Shown here: piece after piece, positions 17,786 to 26,828 of the stretch | How the letters are laid out: each line of letters starts with the position of its first letter | Position numbering within the stretch: position 1 is the stretch's first letter | Made by a program: the position numbers and the translations under genes | From: Martinezella calliandrae | Lineage (GTDB): Bacteria; Pseudomonadota; Alphaproteobacteria; Rhizobiales; Rhizobiaceae | DNA: 64,000 nucleotides | Assembly (NCBI RefSeq): GCF_030272695.1 | Contig: NZ_JARFYN010000035.1 | Location: forward strand, 39,052 to 103,051 | Direction of reading: 5' to 3' | The notes under the pieces: generated by a model | What the model saw: only the letters and a program-made list of their open reading frames with translations | Told to the model about the DNA's origin: nothing | The model's database searches: none

Positions 17786-18709
17786 TTACCTCTGGATCAC
17801 GGCATGGATTTTGTCGCTGAACTTCTTCAACTCAATGCTCATCGACTCGATCACCACTTCCGTCGCGTGCGTGAGCTGGCGCTGACGCGGCACGACGATA
17901 CCGACCTGCAGATTGTGCAACCGAGAGCCGGCGATGTGCAGGGCAACGACCTCGCCTGCCTCGAGCTCTTCCAGAAGGCCAAGCGGCGTGAAGAACGCGA
18001 CACCCTCGCCCGACAGGATCAGCGGCTTCAGCATCATCTGATTATTGGTCGCAACCAGCGTACGGCCAACGCGGTTGAGGGCACCGAGCTCGACGGCGAT
18101 CATCGAGCTCATCACTTCATTGTCGAGCTGCAAGAGCAGCTTGAACTGCGCACATTCCTGCAGCGTGGCCGACTTCTGCCGCGCCAACGGATGATTGCGC
18201 GACACGATCGCCATCAGCGGCATCGGAACGCCATAAACCAGCTTGATATCATGAGGCCGGGCAAGATCGAAGGTGACGCCGATATCGACGTCGCCTTCCG
18301 CTATAAAGCGGAAAATACTGGTATAATTGTCGTTGCGGATGCGGAAATCCACTGCCGGATGCCGCTTGTGGAAGCCCATGACGAATTCCGGCAGAAACTG
18401 GACGGCGAGACTGTCGAGCGAAGCGATATGGACCCGGCCGGCACATTTGCCCTGAAGATCGCCGAGATCGGATTTCATGATCTCGTATTTCAGCAGCGTA
18501 TCCTTGGCATGCTTCAGGACGATCTCGCCAGCCGCGGTCAATCGCAAACCGTCGGAAAAACGTTCGAACAAGGGTGTTCCGAGCTCGTCCTCCAGCTTTT
18601 TGATCTGCCGGCTAACGGCCGAAGTCGCGACATGCAGCTCGTCCGACGCCTTTCGGATCGAGCCCGAACGCGCAACTTCTGCGAAATATTTCAAGATGCT
18701 AGCGTGCAT
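17786..18709 (-). CDS. LysR-family transcriptional regulator
   Basis: This 307-residue LysR protein has an N-terminal winged HTH (FAEVARSGSIRKASDELHVATSAVSRQIKKLEDELG, residues 9-43) and a substrate-binding co-inducer domain. It is unusual in sitting inside the operon, 36 bp after the enoyl-CoA hydratase gene and six bases before the amidohydrolase, rather than divergently from it. Its likely target is the promoter ahead of the importer's binding protein, where there is a 17-bp palindrome at 24835-24851. The inducer would be the transported compound or an intermediate of its breakdown. Confidence 0.92.
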   Translation of the reverse strand: MHASILKYFAEVARSGSIRKASDELHVATSAVSRQIKKLEDELGTPLFERFSDGLRLTAAGEIVLKHAKDTLLKYEIMKSDLGDLQGKCAGRVHIASLDSLAVQFLPEFVMGFHKRHPAVDFRIRNDNYTSIFRFIAEGDVDIGVTFDLARPHDIKLVYGVPMPLMAIVSRNHPLARQKSATLQECAQFKLLLQLDNEVMSSMIAVELGALNRVGRTLVATNNQMMLKPLILSGEGVAFFTPLGLLEELEAGEVVALHIAGSRLHNLQVGIVVPRQRQLTHATEVVIESMSIELKKFSDKIHAVIQR

Positions 18710-18745
18710 GGAAGCCCCCTCGATCTGCCGGAAGCTATATCATGC

Positions 18746-19522
18746 TCACCGTCCCCGCCAAACGGGCGACCGCTTCTGCTGGAAGGCGGCAACCCCCTCC
18801 AGCGCGTCCTCGCTCTGCAGCGCCTTGATGAGCGCGGGCGTGCGCAACGCCTGTGCCTCCGCAGGGCTCAGATGACTGGTCCGGTTCACCGTCTGCTTGA
18901 TCGCGCGCAGTGAGAGCGGCGCGCATAAAACGATATCGGCGACCCAGCGATCGACGGCCGCATCGAGTTCGACCATCGGAACCACCTCGTTGACGATTCC
19001 GAACGCCGCCATCTCGAGGGCACTGAACTGCCGCCCGGTCAGCATGACGGCCATCGCCCGATTGAAAGCGATCTTTCGCTGCAAAAGCACCATGCCGCCA
19101 TCAAGCGGCATGCGCCCGACGCGGGCTTCCGGCAGACCGAAGCGTGCCGCCTCAGCCGCAATAACGATGTCGCAGCCGAGCACCATCTCAAAGCCGCCGC
19201 CAAGCGCAAAGCCGTTGACACGGGCGATGACCGGCACATCGAGTGACCGGCGAAACGCCAGCCCACCGAAGCCGTTCACCCGGCTAGCAGCCCAATAGTC
19301 GAGGCCGGAGCTGCCGCTGCCGCCCTTCAGATCGGCGCCGGCGCAAAAGGCTCTTTCACCCGCTCCAGTCAGGACGACGCAACTGATGTCGTCTCGGGCT
19401 TCGATCTCGCTCCAGATCGTCTCGAGCTCCTGCTCCGTCGCGGCATCGACCGCATTCATGCGGTCGGGACGATCCAGGGTGACACGGGCAACACGATCTT
19501 CGACGGAAAAGCCGACACTCAT
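18746..19522 (-). CDS. Enoyl-CoA hydratase/isomerase family protein
   Basis: A 258-residue crotonase-fold protein. The oxyanion-hole segments are AFCAGADLKG (about residue 58) and GFALGGGFEMVLGCDIVIAAEAARFGLPEARVG (about residues 104-136). The glutamate in the LPEARVG segment is retained. The gene overlaps the CoA transferase gene by four bases, so its substrate is most likely the CoA thioester made by that transferase. Crotonases in such operons hydrate, isomerise or open rings of CoA esters; which applies here cannot be told from sequence. Confidence 0.9.
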   Translation of the reverse strand: MSVGFSVEDRVARVTLDRPDRMNAVDAATEQELETIWSEIEARDDISCVVLTGAGERAFCAGADLKGGSGSSGLDYWAASRVNGFGGLAFRRSLDVPVIARVNGFALGGGFEMVLGCDIVIAAEAARFGLPEARVGRMPLDGGMVLLQRKIAFNRAMAVMLTGRQFSALEMAAFGIVNEVVPMVELDAAVDRWVADIVLCAPLSLRAIKQTVNRTSHLSPAEAQALRTPALIKALQSEDALEGVAAFQQKRSPVWRGR

Positions 19523-20676
19523 GCGGCATCTCCCTGCAGCCTGCCGAGAGAACCGAGAATTTCGTCATTGTGCTGGCCGAGTTGCGGCGGTGCGATGCGT
19601 ACCTTGACCTGCGCCGCCGACATGTCGATCGGCGAGCCGATGAGGCGGATCGGTCCGGCCGCCGTCTCGCCGGCCTCCAAAATCATCTTGTTGATGATCG
19701 TCTGCTCGTCCTTCAGAGCCTCGGGAAGCGAACGCACGGGCGCGCAGAGGATATCGACACCCTCCAGCCGCTCCAGCCAATGCACCGTCGTATTCTTCGC
19801 GAAATTGTCGCGGAAGATCGCCTGCAGCTCCGGCCGCCGCGCCATTTGCGCGTCGAAATCCCTGTACTGCGGAAATTGCGACAGATCCTCGATTTCTAAT
19901 GCGCTGCAGATATCCTGCAATGGATTCTGCTTGAAGGCGCCAACCATGACGATGGCGCCATCGGTCGTTTCGAACACGCCGGTCAGCGGGAAGGCACCCC
20001 AATTCAAGTCTCTTTGACGCATCAGATGCGTCGTCCCCTCCTGCATCTGCATGGCGAGCATGGAATTATACAGGCTGACGGCGACTTGCTGGCCTTCGCC
20101 GGTCTTGTCGCGCTGCAGCAGCGCCAGAAGAATGCCCTGAACCAGATGCATGCCGGCCGAGTAATCAGCAAGCGGCGTCGCGTAGATCGAGGTCGGATGG
20201 CTGCTGTCCGACTTGCGGCGCATGACGCCGGAAACGGCCTGCGCCAATACGTCTTGACCACCCTTGTGCTGATAGGGACCGGTCAGGCCGAAGCCTGTGC
20301 CGACAGCGTAAATCAGCCGCTTGTTGATCTTCTTCAGATCCTCGAAACCGAAGCCCATGCGCTCCATCACACCCGGACGGAAATTGTTGACGACGACGTC
20401 AGCCGTTTCCAAAAGCGTGAGCACGGTATCGCGCGCTTCCGGCTTTTTGAGGTCAAGTGCCAGGCTCTTCTTGTTGCGGTTCAAAGAGCAGAAGACCGGG
20501 TTGTTGAGCCCATCCGGATCGGAGCCGAGCGACCAACGGGAAAGATCGCCGATGCGTTCCTTTTCGACCTTGATGACTTCGGCGCCATAGTCGGCCAGCA
20601 CCTGCGTGCAGGACGGTCCCAGCATGACCTGGGTAAAATCGATGACACGAATGCCGTCGAGGGGAAGGGTGGTCAT
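19519..20676 (-). CDS. Class III CoA transferase (CaiB/BaiF family)
   Basis: This 385-residue family III CoA transferase begins with the characteristic LPLDGIRVIDFTQVMLGPSCTQVLADYGAEVIKVE, and the catalytic Asp is in ATPLADYSAGMH (about residue 170). Such enzymes move CoA between carboxylic acids. It overlaps both neighbours by four bases, which couples it tightly to the crotonase and the FAD oxidoreductase. It probably activates the acid released by earlier steps of this operon's pathway. The acid is not identifiable. Confidence 0.92.
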   Translation of the reverse strand: MTTLPLDGIRVIDFTQVMLGPSCTQVLADYGAEVIKVEKERIGDLSRWSLGSDPDGLNNPVFCSLNRNKKSLALDLKKPEARDTVLTLLETADVVVNNFRPGVMERMGFGFEDLKKINKRLIYAVGTGFGLTGPYQHKGGQDVLAQAVSGVMRRKSDSSHPTSIYATPLADYSAGMHLVQGILLALLQRDKTGEGQQVAVSLYNSMLAMQMQEGTTHLMRQRDLNWGAFPLTGVFETTDGAIVMVGAFKQNPLQDICSALEIEDLSQFPQYRDFDAQMARRPELQAIFRDNFAKNTTVHWLERLEGVDILCAPVRSLPEALKDEQTIINKMILEAGETAAGPIRLIGSPIDMSAAQVKVRIAPPQLGQHNDEILGSLGRLQGDAA

Positions 20677-22031
20677 TCTGCGGCCTCCAGATAAGTAGCG
20701 TTTTCGGACGGTACGTCGCCGGGATCGGCCCCCTGCGCCCGCATTTGTTTCTGAATTGCCTTGACGTCCGCCTTGCGCACGGTCGTCCCGGCATTGAGTG
20801 CGACGACAGCGGCTACGCCCGCAGCCTCGCCCATGGCCATGCAGGGCGGAATTTCGCGGCTGGATTTCTGCGCCTGCGGCGTCGCCGAGTAGTGCCGGCC
20901 AGCGACAATTAATTGGTCGATCTCCTTCGGCAGCATCGCTCGATAAGGTGTGTAATAGTCGCGGCCACGGCAGACGGTGTCGGTAAAATGCCGCCTGGCC
21001 ATCACATCGTCTTTCGTCACGACATAGTCACCGTCCAGCAGCCGCGTCTGCCGCACGCCGGTCTGCGGAGCAAAATCGACGACATAGGCATTTTCGAAAC
21101 CCGGCATTTTCTCACGCGCGAAGTCGATGAGGCGAGCAATACGGGCTCGTCCCTCCAGTTCCGCTTGGGTCAAGTCCTCGACCTTGAGGCCGCTCAGCTT
21201 CGGCATATGCGGGCAGTTGAGCCAGACGATACCGGGCAGCGGCGTCTTCAGCCACCAGAAGGACCAGCACCCGCCGATTAGGCGCTTGGCTTCGTGATCG
21301 ACCAGCTTGAATGCCTCCGGGTCCTCACGCTCGAACCGCTCTGCCGCATCCGTATCGACGCCGCCCCAACGAGAAACCGTCGTCAGAATGAAGTTGGATT
21401 CGACATATGAAGCGCCCGCACTGGCGGCGACATCAAGGTCTCCTGTCGTGTCGATGACGACATCACCCAAGATCGCCTCCATGCCTGCCTTTGTCTGGCA
21501 GATCACGCCTTTGATCGTCCTGCCTTCAACGATCGCCGAGGAGAACCAGCTATGGGTCCTGAGCTTGACGCCCGCGACACCCAGAATGTCGTAGGCGGCT
21601 CGCTTGAAGGCGTCTGGGTCGAAAGCGGCGGAAAAGCAGATCGGATGCGGCATCGATGGCGTATGGAAGTCGAACAGCCCCCAGCGCGCCCAGCGCTGCC
21701 AAGCTTCCGGGGTGTCACGGAATTCGATCAGGCGATCGCGATCCGTCGGCGTGACGCACAGGCCCCAGGCCTTCATGCGCTCGATCATTTCCATGCAGAT
21801 GCCGCGCACAGTGATTTCGAGCTCGTTGATCATATCGTCCAGCACGAGCACCATACCGCCAGCAGCAAGACCGCCGACATAGGGATAGCGTTCCAGCAAG
21901 GTGACGCTTGCGCCATTGCGGGCGGCCGATACCGCCGCCGAAATCCCGGCAGGTCCGCCGCCGACCACGACGACATCGGAGCGATCGACCACTTTGATGT
22001 CGCGCGCAGGTTGATGGATGGTCTCAATCAT
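20673..22031 (-). CDS. FAD-dependent oxidoreductase (FAD_oxidored family)
   Basis: A flavoprotein of about 452 residues with an N-terminal Rossmann dinucleotide fold (DVVVVGGGPAGISAAVSAARNG) and a C-terminal FAD-binding segment (LIVAGRHYSATPQAQKSSREIPPCMAMGEAAG). It belongs to the FAD_oxidored class, whose members are often found in uncharacterised catabolic clusters. I choose the ATG at 22031, which has AGGAGG eight bases upstream, over the longer frame from 22061 that would overlap the permease gene. It probably carries out the first oxidation of the imported compound. Confidence 0.85.
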   Translation of the reverse strand: MIETIHQPARDIKVVDRSDVVVVGGGPAGISAAVSAARNGASVTLLERYPYVGGLAAGGMVLVLDDMINELEITVRGICMEMIERMKAWGLCVTPTDRDRLIEFRDTPEAWQRWARWGLFDFHTPSMPHPICFSAAFDPDAFKRAAYDILGVAGVKLRTHSWFSSAIVEGRTIKGVICQTKAGMEAILGDVVIDTTGDLDVAASAGASYVESNFILTTVSRWGGVDTDAAERFEREDPEAFKLVDHEAKRLIGGCWSFWWLKTPLPGIVWLNCPHMPKLSGLKVEDLTQAELEGRARIARLIDFAREKMPGFENAYVVDFAPQTGVRQTRLLDGDYVVTKDDVMARRHFTDTVCRGRDYYTPYRAMLPKEIDQLIVAGRHYSATPQAQKSSREIPPCMAMGEAAGVAAVVALNAGTTVRKADVKAIQKQMRAQGADPGDVPSENATYLEAAE

Positions 22032-22057
22032 TATCGTTTCCTCCTCGTTGCGCGTGC

Positions 22058-22900
22058 TCAATGCGATCCAGCCGGCTTCCAGCGCACCACCTTTGCCTCG
22101 ACGGCCGAGACAAGAGCGAAGAGGATCACCGCCAGAAGGGCTGCGATCACAACGGTTGCGTAGAGAAGCGGCGAGCGGAAGTTATAGGTGGCCTCGATGA
22201 TCAACGCGCCGAGGCCGAAGCTCGAGCCGATCCATTCGGCAACGATTGCTCCCATGACGCTGCTGGTTGCCGCGATCTTTAGGGCGGCGAACAGGAAGGG
22301 CAGCGAGCTCGGAAACCGCACTTTCCAGAGGATCTCCGAATTGGTGGCAGAGAGGACGCGCATTAGGTCGAGCATGGCAGGACTGGCGGCGCGCAATCCC
22401 TGCACCATGTTGACCAGCGTCGGGAAAAAACAGATCAGGCCGGCAATGATGATTTTCGGTGCCAGGCCATTGCCAAAGATCAATACGAGGATCGGCGCGA
22501 GCGCGATGATCGGGATCGCCTTGATGAAGACGGCGATCGGATAAAATGCCTTTTCCGCCGTCGTGCTGTGCACGAACCATACTGCCAGCAGAATGGCGAC
22601 GAGATTGCCGAACAGGAAGCCGAGGACAGCCTCGAGCAGGGTCGGCAGGAAATTCCGCCATAGCGTTGCGGCATTGTCCCGGAATGCGAAGACGACATCG
22701 GCCGGGCTCGGTGCCATGAAGGTCGGGATCTTGAAGATCCAGATCACCAATTGCCACAGCACGACGAGGCCGAGTCCAGCCAAAATCGCCGGCAGGTTTT
22801 TCGACAGCGTGCCAAAGGTGGCGTCGAGAATCGCGACCTTGCGCTGCGTGGATGCTGGCACGGCGCGGGCGGCGGAAGAGACCGCATTGCTCATAGGCAC
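22058..22900 (-). CDS. ABC permease, SsuC/TauC/NrtB type
   Basis: A 280-residue inner-membrane permease with about six helices and the family EAA-like loop MRVLSATNSEILWKVRFPSSLPFLFAALKIA. Its class transports sulfonates, nitrate, pyrimidine precursors, phthalate or similar small anions. It overlaps the ATPase gene by ten bases and is followed 26 bp later by the FAD oxidoreductase. A start at the second Met (22894) is possible. It imports the substrate degraded by the operon's downstream enzymes. Confidence 0.9.
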   Translation of the reverse strand: MPMSNAVSSAARAVPASTQRKVAILDATFGTLSKNLPAILAGLGLVVLWQLVIWIFKIPTFMAPSPADVVFAFRDNAATLWRNFLPTLLEAVLGFLFGNLVAILLAVWFVHSTTAEKAFYPIAVFIKAIPIIALAPILVLIFGNGLAPKIIIAGLICFFPTLVNMVQGLRAASPAMLDLMRVLSATNSEILWKVRFPSSLPFLFAALKIAATSSVMGAIVAEWIGSSFGLGALIIEATYNFRSPLLYATVVIAALLAVILFALVSAVEAKVVRWKPAGSH

Positions 22901-23709
22901 TCCTCCAGCAGAGCGCGCAAATGCGCTGTTACCTGAATGAATTCCACCGTATCCCGCATGGCGATCGAGCGTGGGTAGGGAAGATCGACCTTCATGAATT
23001 CCTTCACCCGTCCCGGATGCGCCTGCAGCATCAGCACGTGCTGGCCAAGGAAAGCCGCCTCGGGAATGGAATGGGTGACGAAGACGATGGTCGTGCCCGT
23101 CTCCTGCCAGAGCCGCAGCAGCTCCTCATTCAGCTTGTCGCGCGTGATCTCGTCCAGTGCGCCGAAGGGCTCGTCCATCAACAGGATGCGCGGGCGGGTG
23201 ACCAACGCCCGGGCGATGGCGACTCGCTGGCGCATGCCGCCGGAGAGTTCATGCGGCAGGGCACTTTCGCGCCCCTTGAGCCCGACCATCGCCAGCAGCT
23301 CCGCCGGGTCGGCAAAGGAACCGGGCGCATGCTTGCCGACTTCGATCGGCAGGCGGACATTGTCGATGACGCTGCGCCAGGGCAACAAAGTCGCATCCTG
23401 GAACACGAAGGCGAAATCGCGGCCTTGCCGTGCTTCGCGCGGCGAGCGCCCGAGCACGGAGATCGAACCACCGCTGATGTGCACGAGATCAGCAATGCAG
23501 CGCAGCAGGGTCGACTTTCCACAACCCGAGGGGCCGAGCATCGTCACGAACGCGCCCTCGGGGATGTTCACCGACACGTTGGAAAGAGCGGTGATTTCGT
23601 TGTCCTTGTCACCGAAGCGGATGTCCAGATTGGCGACGGATACGGCGAGCGGCGATCCGGCTGGCTGCAGATCTGACCTTTGGAAGGTGGCGGCGGGGGT
23701 CATGGTCAT
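22891..23709 (-). CDS. ABC ATPase, SsuB/TauB type
   Basis: A 272-residue importer ATPase with Walker A GPSGCGKST, the Q-loop FVFQDATLLPW, the signature LSGGMRQRVAIARAL, Walker B ILLMDEPFGALD and the switch motif VTHSIPEAAFL. The DATLLPW Q-loop is characteristic of the SsuB/TauB/NrtD group, matching the permease and binding protein alongside. It starts one base from the stop of the binding-protein gene and overlaps the permease gene. Confidence 0.93.
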   Translation of the reverse strand: MTMTPAATFQRSDLQPAGSPLAVSVANLDIRFGDKDNEITALSNVSVNIPEGAFVTMLGPSGCGKSTLLRCIADLVHISGGSISVLGRSPREARQGRDFAFVFQDATLLPWRSVIDNVRLPIEVGKHAPGSFADPAELLAMVGLKGRESALPHELSGGMRQRVAIARALVTRPRILLMDEPFGALDEITRDKLNEELLRLWQETGTTIVFVTHSIPEAAFLGQHVLMLQAHPGRVKEFMKVDLPYPRSIAMRDTVEFIQVTAHLRALLEECL

Positions 23710-24744
23710 TCACCCGACCTGCTTGCGGATATCGGAGGTGGCATCAAGAATGGCGAAGCTCGCGACATCGTCGACGGCCGGAACCGTCCCGGTGAACTGC
23801 TTGAGATCGGCATAGGCCTTGATCTGCGCCGCCCAATTATCCTTGTTCATCGCGCCCCAACCGAATTGCTTGGTCGTGTCGCCGAAGGAGAATTTCGCGA
23901 CCTGACCGACAGCTTTGAGCTCGCTGGCCTTGTCGAGGTTGGGATAGGTCTCTACCAGCATCTCGACAGCTTCTTCCGGATGGTCGCGAACGTAGCCCCA
24001 GCCCTTGGCGGCTGCCGTCGTGAAGCGCACCAGAACGTCGGCATGTTTGTCGAGCTGCTCATCGGTTGTGTAGTAGACATTGGCGTAGAGCTGCAGGCCG
24101 GCGTCCCAAAGCATCATGTCGACGCGATCATCACCCAGGACCGACAGGGCATTGGTATTGGTGACCCAACCGGTGACGGCGTCGGCCTGGCCGGTCAGAA
24201 GCTGGTTCATGTCCGAACCCATATTGACCATCTTGACCTGATCCTCGGCGATGCCGTTCTTGGCAAGTAGCGCGCGAAGCAGGATGAAGGCCGTTGGCTG
24301 CGTGGCGATTGTCTTGCCGATCATGTCCTTCGGCTCGCGGATCGGTGCTTTCTTCAGCGAAAAATAGGTAAAGGGATGTTTCTGGAAGCCGGCGATGAAG
24401 GCTTTGACCGGAATGCCGGCCGAACGCGCCAGCATCACCGATGGGCTGGAAGAGATTTGTCCGAGCGTCGATTGCCCCGCCGCGACACCGGCCACGCCAT
24501 CGACATTGGGGCCTCCCGGAACGATCTCCAGCTGGACGCCCTGCTCCTTGAAGAAACCCTTCTTCTGCGCGACGACTTCACCAATCACGCCGTTTGAGAC
24601 CAGCCAACCCAGTTGCATCTTCACCTGCGCGACGTCCTGTGCAAGGCCAGCACGCACACCGATCAAGGTCTGCGCTGCGGCGAGGCCGCCTACCGTTGCG
24701 ACATTGGACATGAAACGACGGCGGTTCATCATGAAATGAGACAT
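23710..24744 (-). CDS. ABC substrate-binding protein, NMT1/THI5-SsuA type
   Basis: A 344-residue periplasmic binding protein of the NMT1/SsuA class. It carries a probable Tat signal (NRRRFMSNVATVGGLAAAQTLIG) with cleavage near RAGLAQ. GWLVSNGVIGEVVAQKKGFFKEQGVQLEIVPGG is the usual N-lobe pattern. It is the first gene of the minus-strand operon ending at 16392. Tat export suggests folding before export. Ligands in this class include sulfonates, aromatic acids and pyrimidine precursors. The ligand here is unknown. Confidence 0.9.
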   Translation of the reverse strand: MSHFMMNRRRFMSNVATVGGLAAAQTLIGVRAGLAQDVAQVKMQLGWLVSNGVIGEVVAQKKGFFKEQGVQLEIVPGGPNVDGVAGVAAGQSTLGQISSSPSVMLARSAGIPVKAFIAGFQKHPFTYFSLKKAPIREPKDMIGKTIATQPTAFILLRALLAKNGIAEDQVKMVNMGSDMNQLLTGQADAVTGWVTNTNALSVLGDDRVDMMLWDAGLQLYANVYYTTDEQLDKHADVLVRFTTAAAKGWGYVRDHPEEAVEMLVETYPNLDKASELKAVGQVAKFSFGDTTKQFGWGAMNKDNWAAQIKAYADLKQFTGTVPAVDDVASFAILDATSDIRKQVG

Positions 24745-24834
24745 AATAGTTCCCCTATTTGTTCCCGCAGCCCGACTTTATCGCCGTGTACCGCAGCTCA
24801 TTTGCCGAATACCCAGAAGGATGAGTAATTTTCG

Positions 24835-24851
24835 TGTTCTAATAAAGAACA
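24835..24851. promoter_or_regulatory. Palindrome TGTTCT-aataa-AGAACA, candidate operator
   Basis: A perfect 6-bp inverted repeat with a five-base A/T spacer lies about 90 bp upstream of the binding-protein start, in the gene-free interval 24745-25010. Its position and symmetry fit a site for the LysR regulator encoded inside the operon. The rest of the interval is AT-richer but shows no gene. Confidence 0.5.
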
Positions 24852-25010
24852 ATTATTCGCTATATGAATTGCCAAAAAGGCAACGCTGGTGATCAGCAGT
24901 TGCTCCCTGGCGCCGTGACGGCAATTTGTCGGGTGAATGCAAAAGCTTCACCCGGCATCGTGTTGGAAGATGGTGGAGGCGCCCGGCAATGACGCCAGGC
25001 GTCATCAGTG

Positions 25011-26810
25011 TCAGGCCGGCTCGAACAGCGGCACGATCTCCATTTCCGGCACGAGCACCAGCCCTTTATCGGTGATGCGAATTTCCGGAATGACGGAAAG
25101 CGGAATGAGATTGAAACCCATATAGGCGATGGTGCAGCCGGCCTTTTCCCATTCGACCTTCAGCGCTTTCACCTCTTCGGCGACCTCGTGTACGCGCTTG
25201 TCGGAGATCAGGCCGGCGATCGGCAGCGGCACCATGGCCGTCACCTCGCCGTCCATAACGACGCAGACGCCACCCTGTTTGGCTTCGATCGCATTAAGGG
25301 CGATCTGCATATCCGCCTCGTTCGTGCCTGCAACGATAATGTTGTGGCTGTCATGACCGACGGAGGAGGCCACCGCCCCCTGCTTAAGCCCGAAGCTATT
25401 CAGAAGACCGTGGGCGACATTGCCTGCCGATTTGCCGTGGCGCTCGACGACAGTCACGAAGCAGAGGCCATGACGATCGAAATGTGTCTGCCAGTCATTG
25501 GCCGGCTCGAGCTCGACCGCGACATGGCCGAGCGTAATACCCGGCAGCTCGGTCTTGATCGTATGGGCAATCACCGGTTCGGTCGGCAATTCCGGCGCAA
25601 GTTTCAGGTTTTGCGGCAATTTCACCGTGTGATAGGCAGCTTCGGGGTAGCGATAGGGATTGGACAAGGCGGCATCGAGGACCGCCGTGATCTTGCGGTC
25701 CTCGACCACCAACTCGCCGCCATACCAGGTGCTCAGCGGCTTCAAATCGTCGGTCAGCAACACGAGATCGGCGCGGCGCCCGCCGCCGAGACCGCCGATT
25801 TCGTGCTCCATGCCGAAGCGTGTCGCGCCATGCAGAGAACCCATCGACCAAGCCTGCTCCGGCCGCATGCCGGCCTTGACCGCTTCACGCGTCACCCAGT
25901 CGAGGCCGAAGAGCAACAGGTCGTCGGCGTCGCGGTCGTCGGTGCAGACGGCAATGCGCTTGTGGGAGGAGCCAAGTTCGGTGACGGTCTTGATCGCATG
26001 CGGCAGGCTGTGCCACGGCGTCGTCGGCGGGCCACCGCGCAAGAAAAGCCAGATGCCCGCTTCCAGTAGGTCGTCGGCAATGTCGCGGTCAATCGCCTCA
26101 TGCGTATCGGTCACACCCGATGCCGCATAGGCCGCGACGAATTCCCGGCCGTAGACATGGCCCGAGACCGGCCGCCCGCGTTCAAGAGCTGCTGCCAGGA
26201 TGGCATGGCTGCGATCATCGCCCATCGCCACCTGCACGAAGTCCATCTTCTCGCCAAGCGCAAGGGCCTCAGGCCAGTTGTCGAACAGCGCCGCGATCTT
26301 CTCCGGCGTCAGGTCCCCGCCGGCCGTCTCGAGTTTCGGCGAAGTGGCAGGTACTGTGCTCGGCACGGTCAGGAAGATCGACAGCGGTGCACGACGGGCA
26401 TCTTCCAACATTGCTTCGACACCGGCGACATCCATGACATTGCCGATCTCATGACTGTCGCAGAAGATCGTCGTCGTGCCGTTCAATAACGCTGCCTCAG
26501 CATAGGCGCAGGCGGTCACCATGCTCGATTCAATGTGAATGTGGGGGTCAACGAGACCGGGCGCAATGATACCGCCCCTGGCGTTATAGAGCTTGGCACC
26601 GTCGCCCCTATAGCTTCCGGCCGGTTTGACCGCCGCGATACGGCCGCCGGAAATCCAGACTTCCTTGCCGGCAAGAATGCGTTCGGAATAGGTCGACAGC
26701 ACGCGCGCGTCCTGGATCACGAGATCGGGCTCTCGGCGGGCAGAGGCGACGTCGGCAAGCGTCGATGTCATGGTCGAGAGCGGCTTGACGGAAAAGCGGC
26801 TGAGCGTCAT
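25011..26810 (-). CDS. ade: Adenine deaminase
   Basis: This 599-residue amidohydrolase converts adenine to hypoxanthine and ammonia. The metal motif PGLVDPHIHIESSM, the HEIGNVMD segment, the CTDDRDADDLL region and the C-terminal SVGHDSHNIIVAG are all characteristic of the Ade family, and the length is normal. It lies 18 bp after the GST-like gene and is probably last in the minus-strand operon that starts at 28356. Its presence opposite an operon with guanine deaminase and a nucleoside-type importer indicates purine catabolism. Confidence 0.95.
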   Translation of the reverse strand: MTLSRFSVKPLSTMTSTLADVASARREPDLVIQDARVLSTYSERILAGKEVWISGGRIAAVKPAGSYRGDGAKLYNARGGIIAPGLVDPHIHIESSMVTACAYAEAALLNGTTTIFCDSHEIGNVMDVAGVEAMLEDARRAPLSIFLTVPSTVPATSPKLETAGGDLTPEKIAALFDNWPEALALGEKMDFVQVAMGDDRSHAILAAALERGRPVSGHVYGREFVAAYAASGVTDTHEAIDRDIADDLLEAGIWLFLRGGPPTTPWHSLPHAIKTVTELGSSHKRIAVCTDDRDADDLLLFGLDWVTREAVKAGMRPEQAWSMGSLHGATRFGMEHEIGGLGGGRRADLVLLTDDLKPLSTWYGGELVVEDRKITAVLDAALSNPYRYPEAAYHTVKLPQNLKLAPELPTEPVIAHTIKTELPGITLGHVAVELEPANDWQTHFDRHGLCFVTVVERHGKSAGNVAHGLLNSFGLKQGAVASSVGHDSHNIIVAGTNEADMQIALNAIEAKQGGVCVVMDGEVTAMVPLPIAGLISDKRVHEVAEEVKALKVEWEKAGCTIAYMGFNLIPLSVIPEIRITDKGLVLVPEMEIVPLFEPA

Positions 26811-26828
26811 CGGATATCCACCTCAAAA

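Noticed and set aside
17172..18913. Long plus-strand frames opposite the amidohydrolase and LysR genes
   Set aside because: Both minus-strand genes have clear motifs and tight operon spacing; the plus frames show none.
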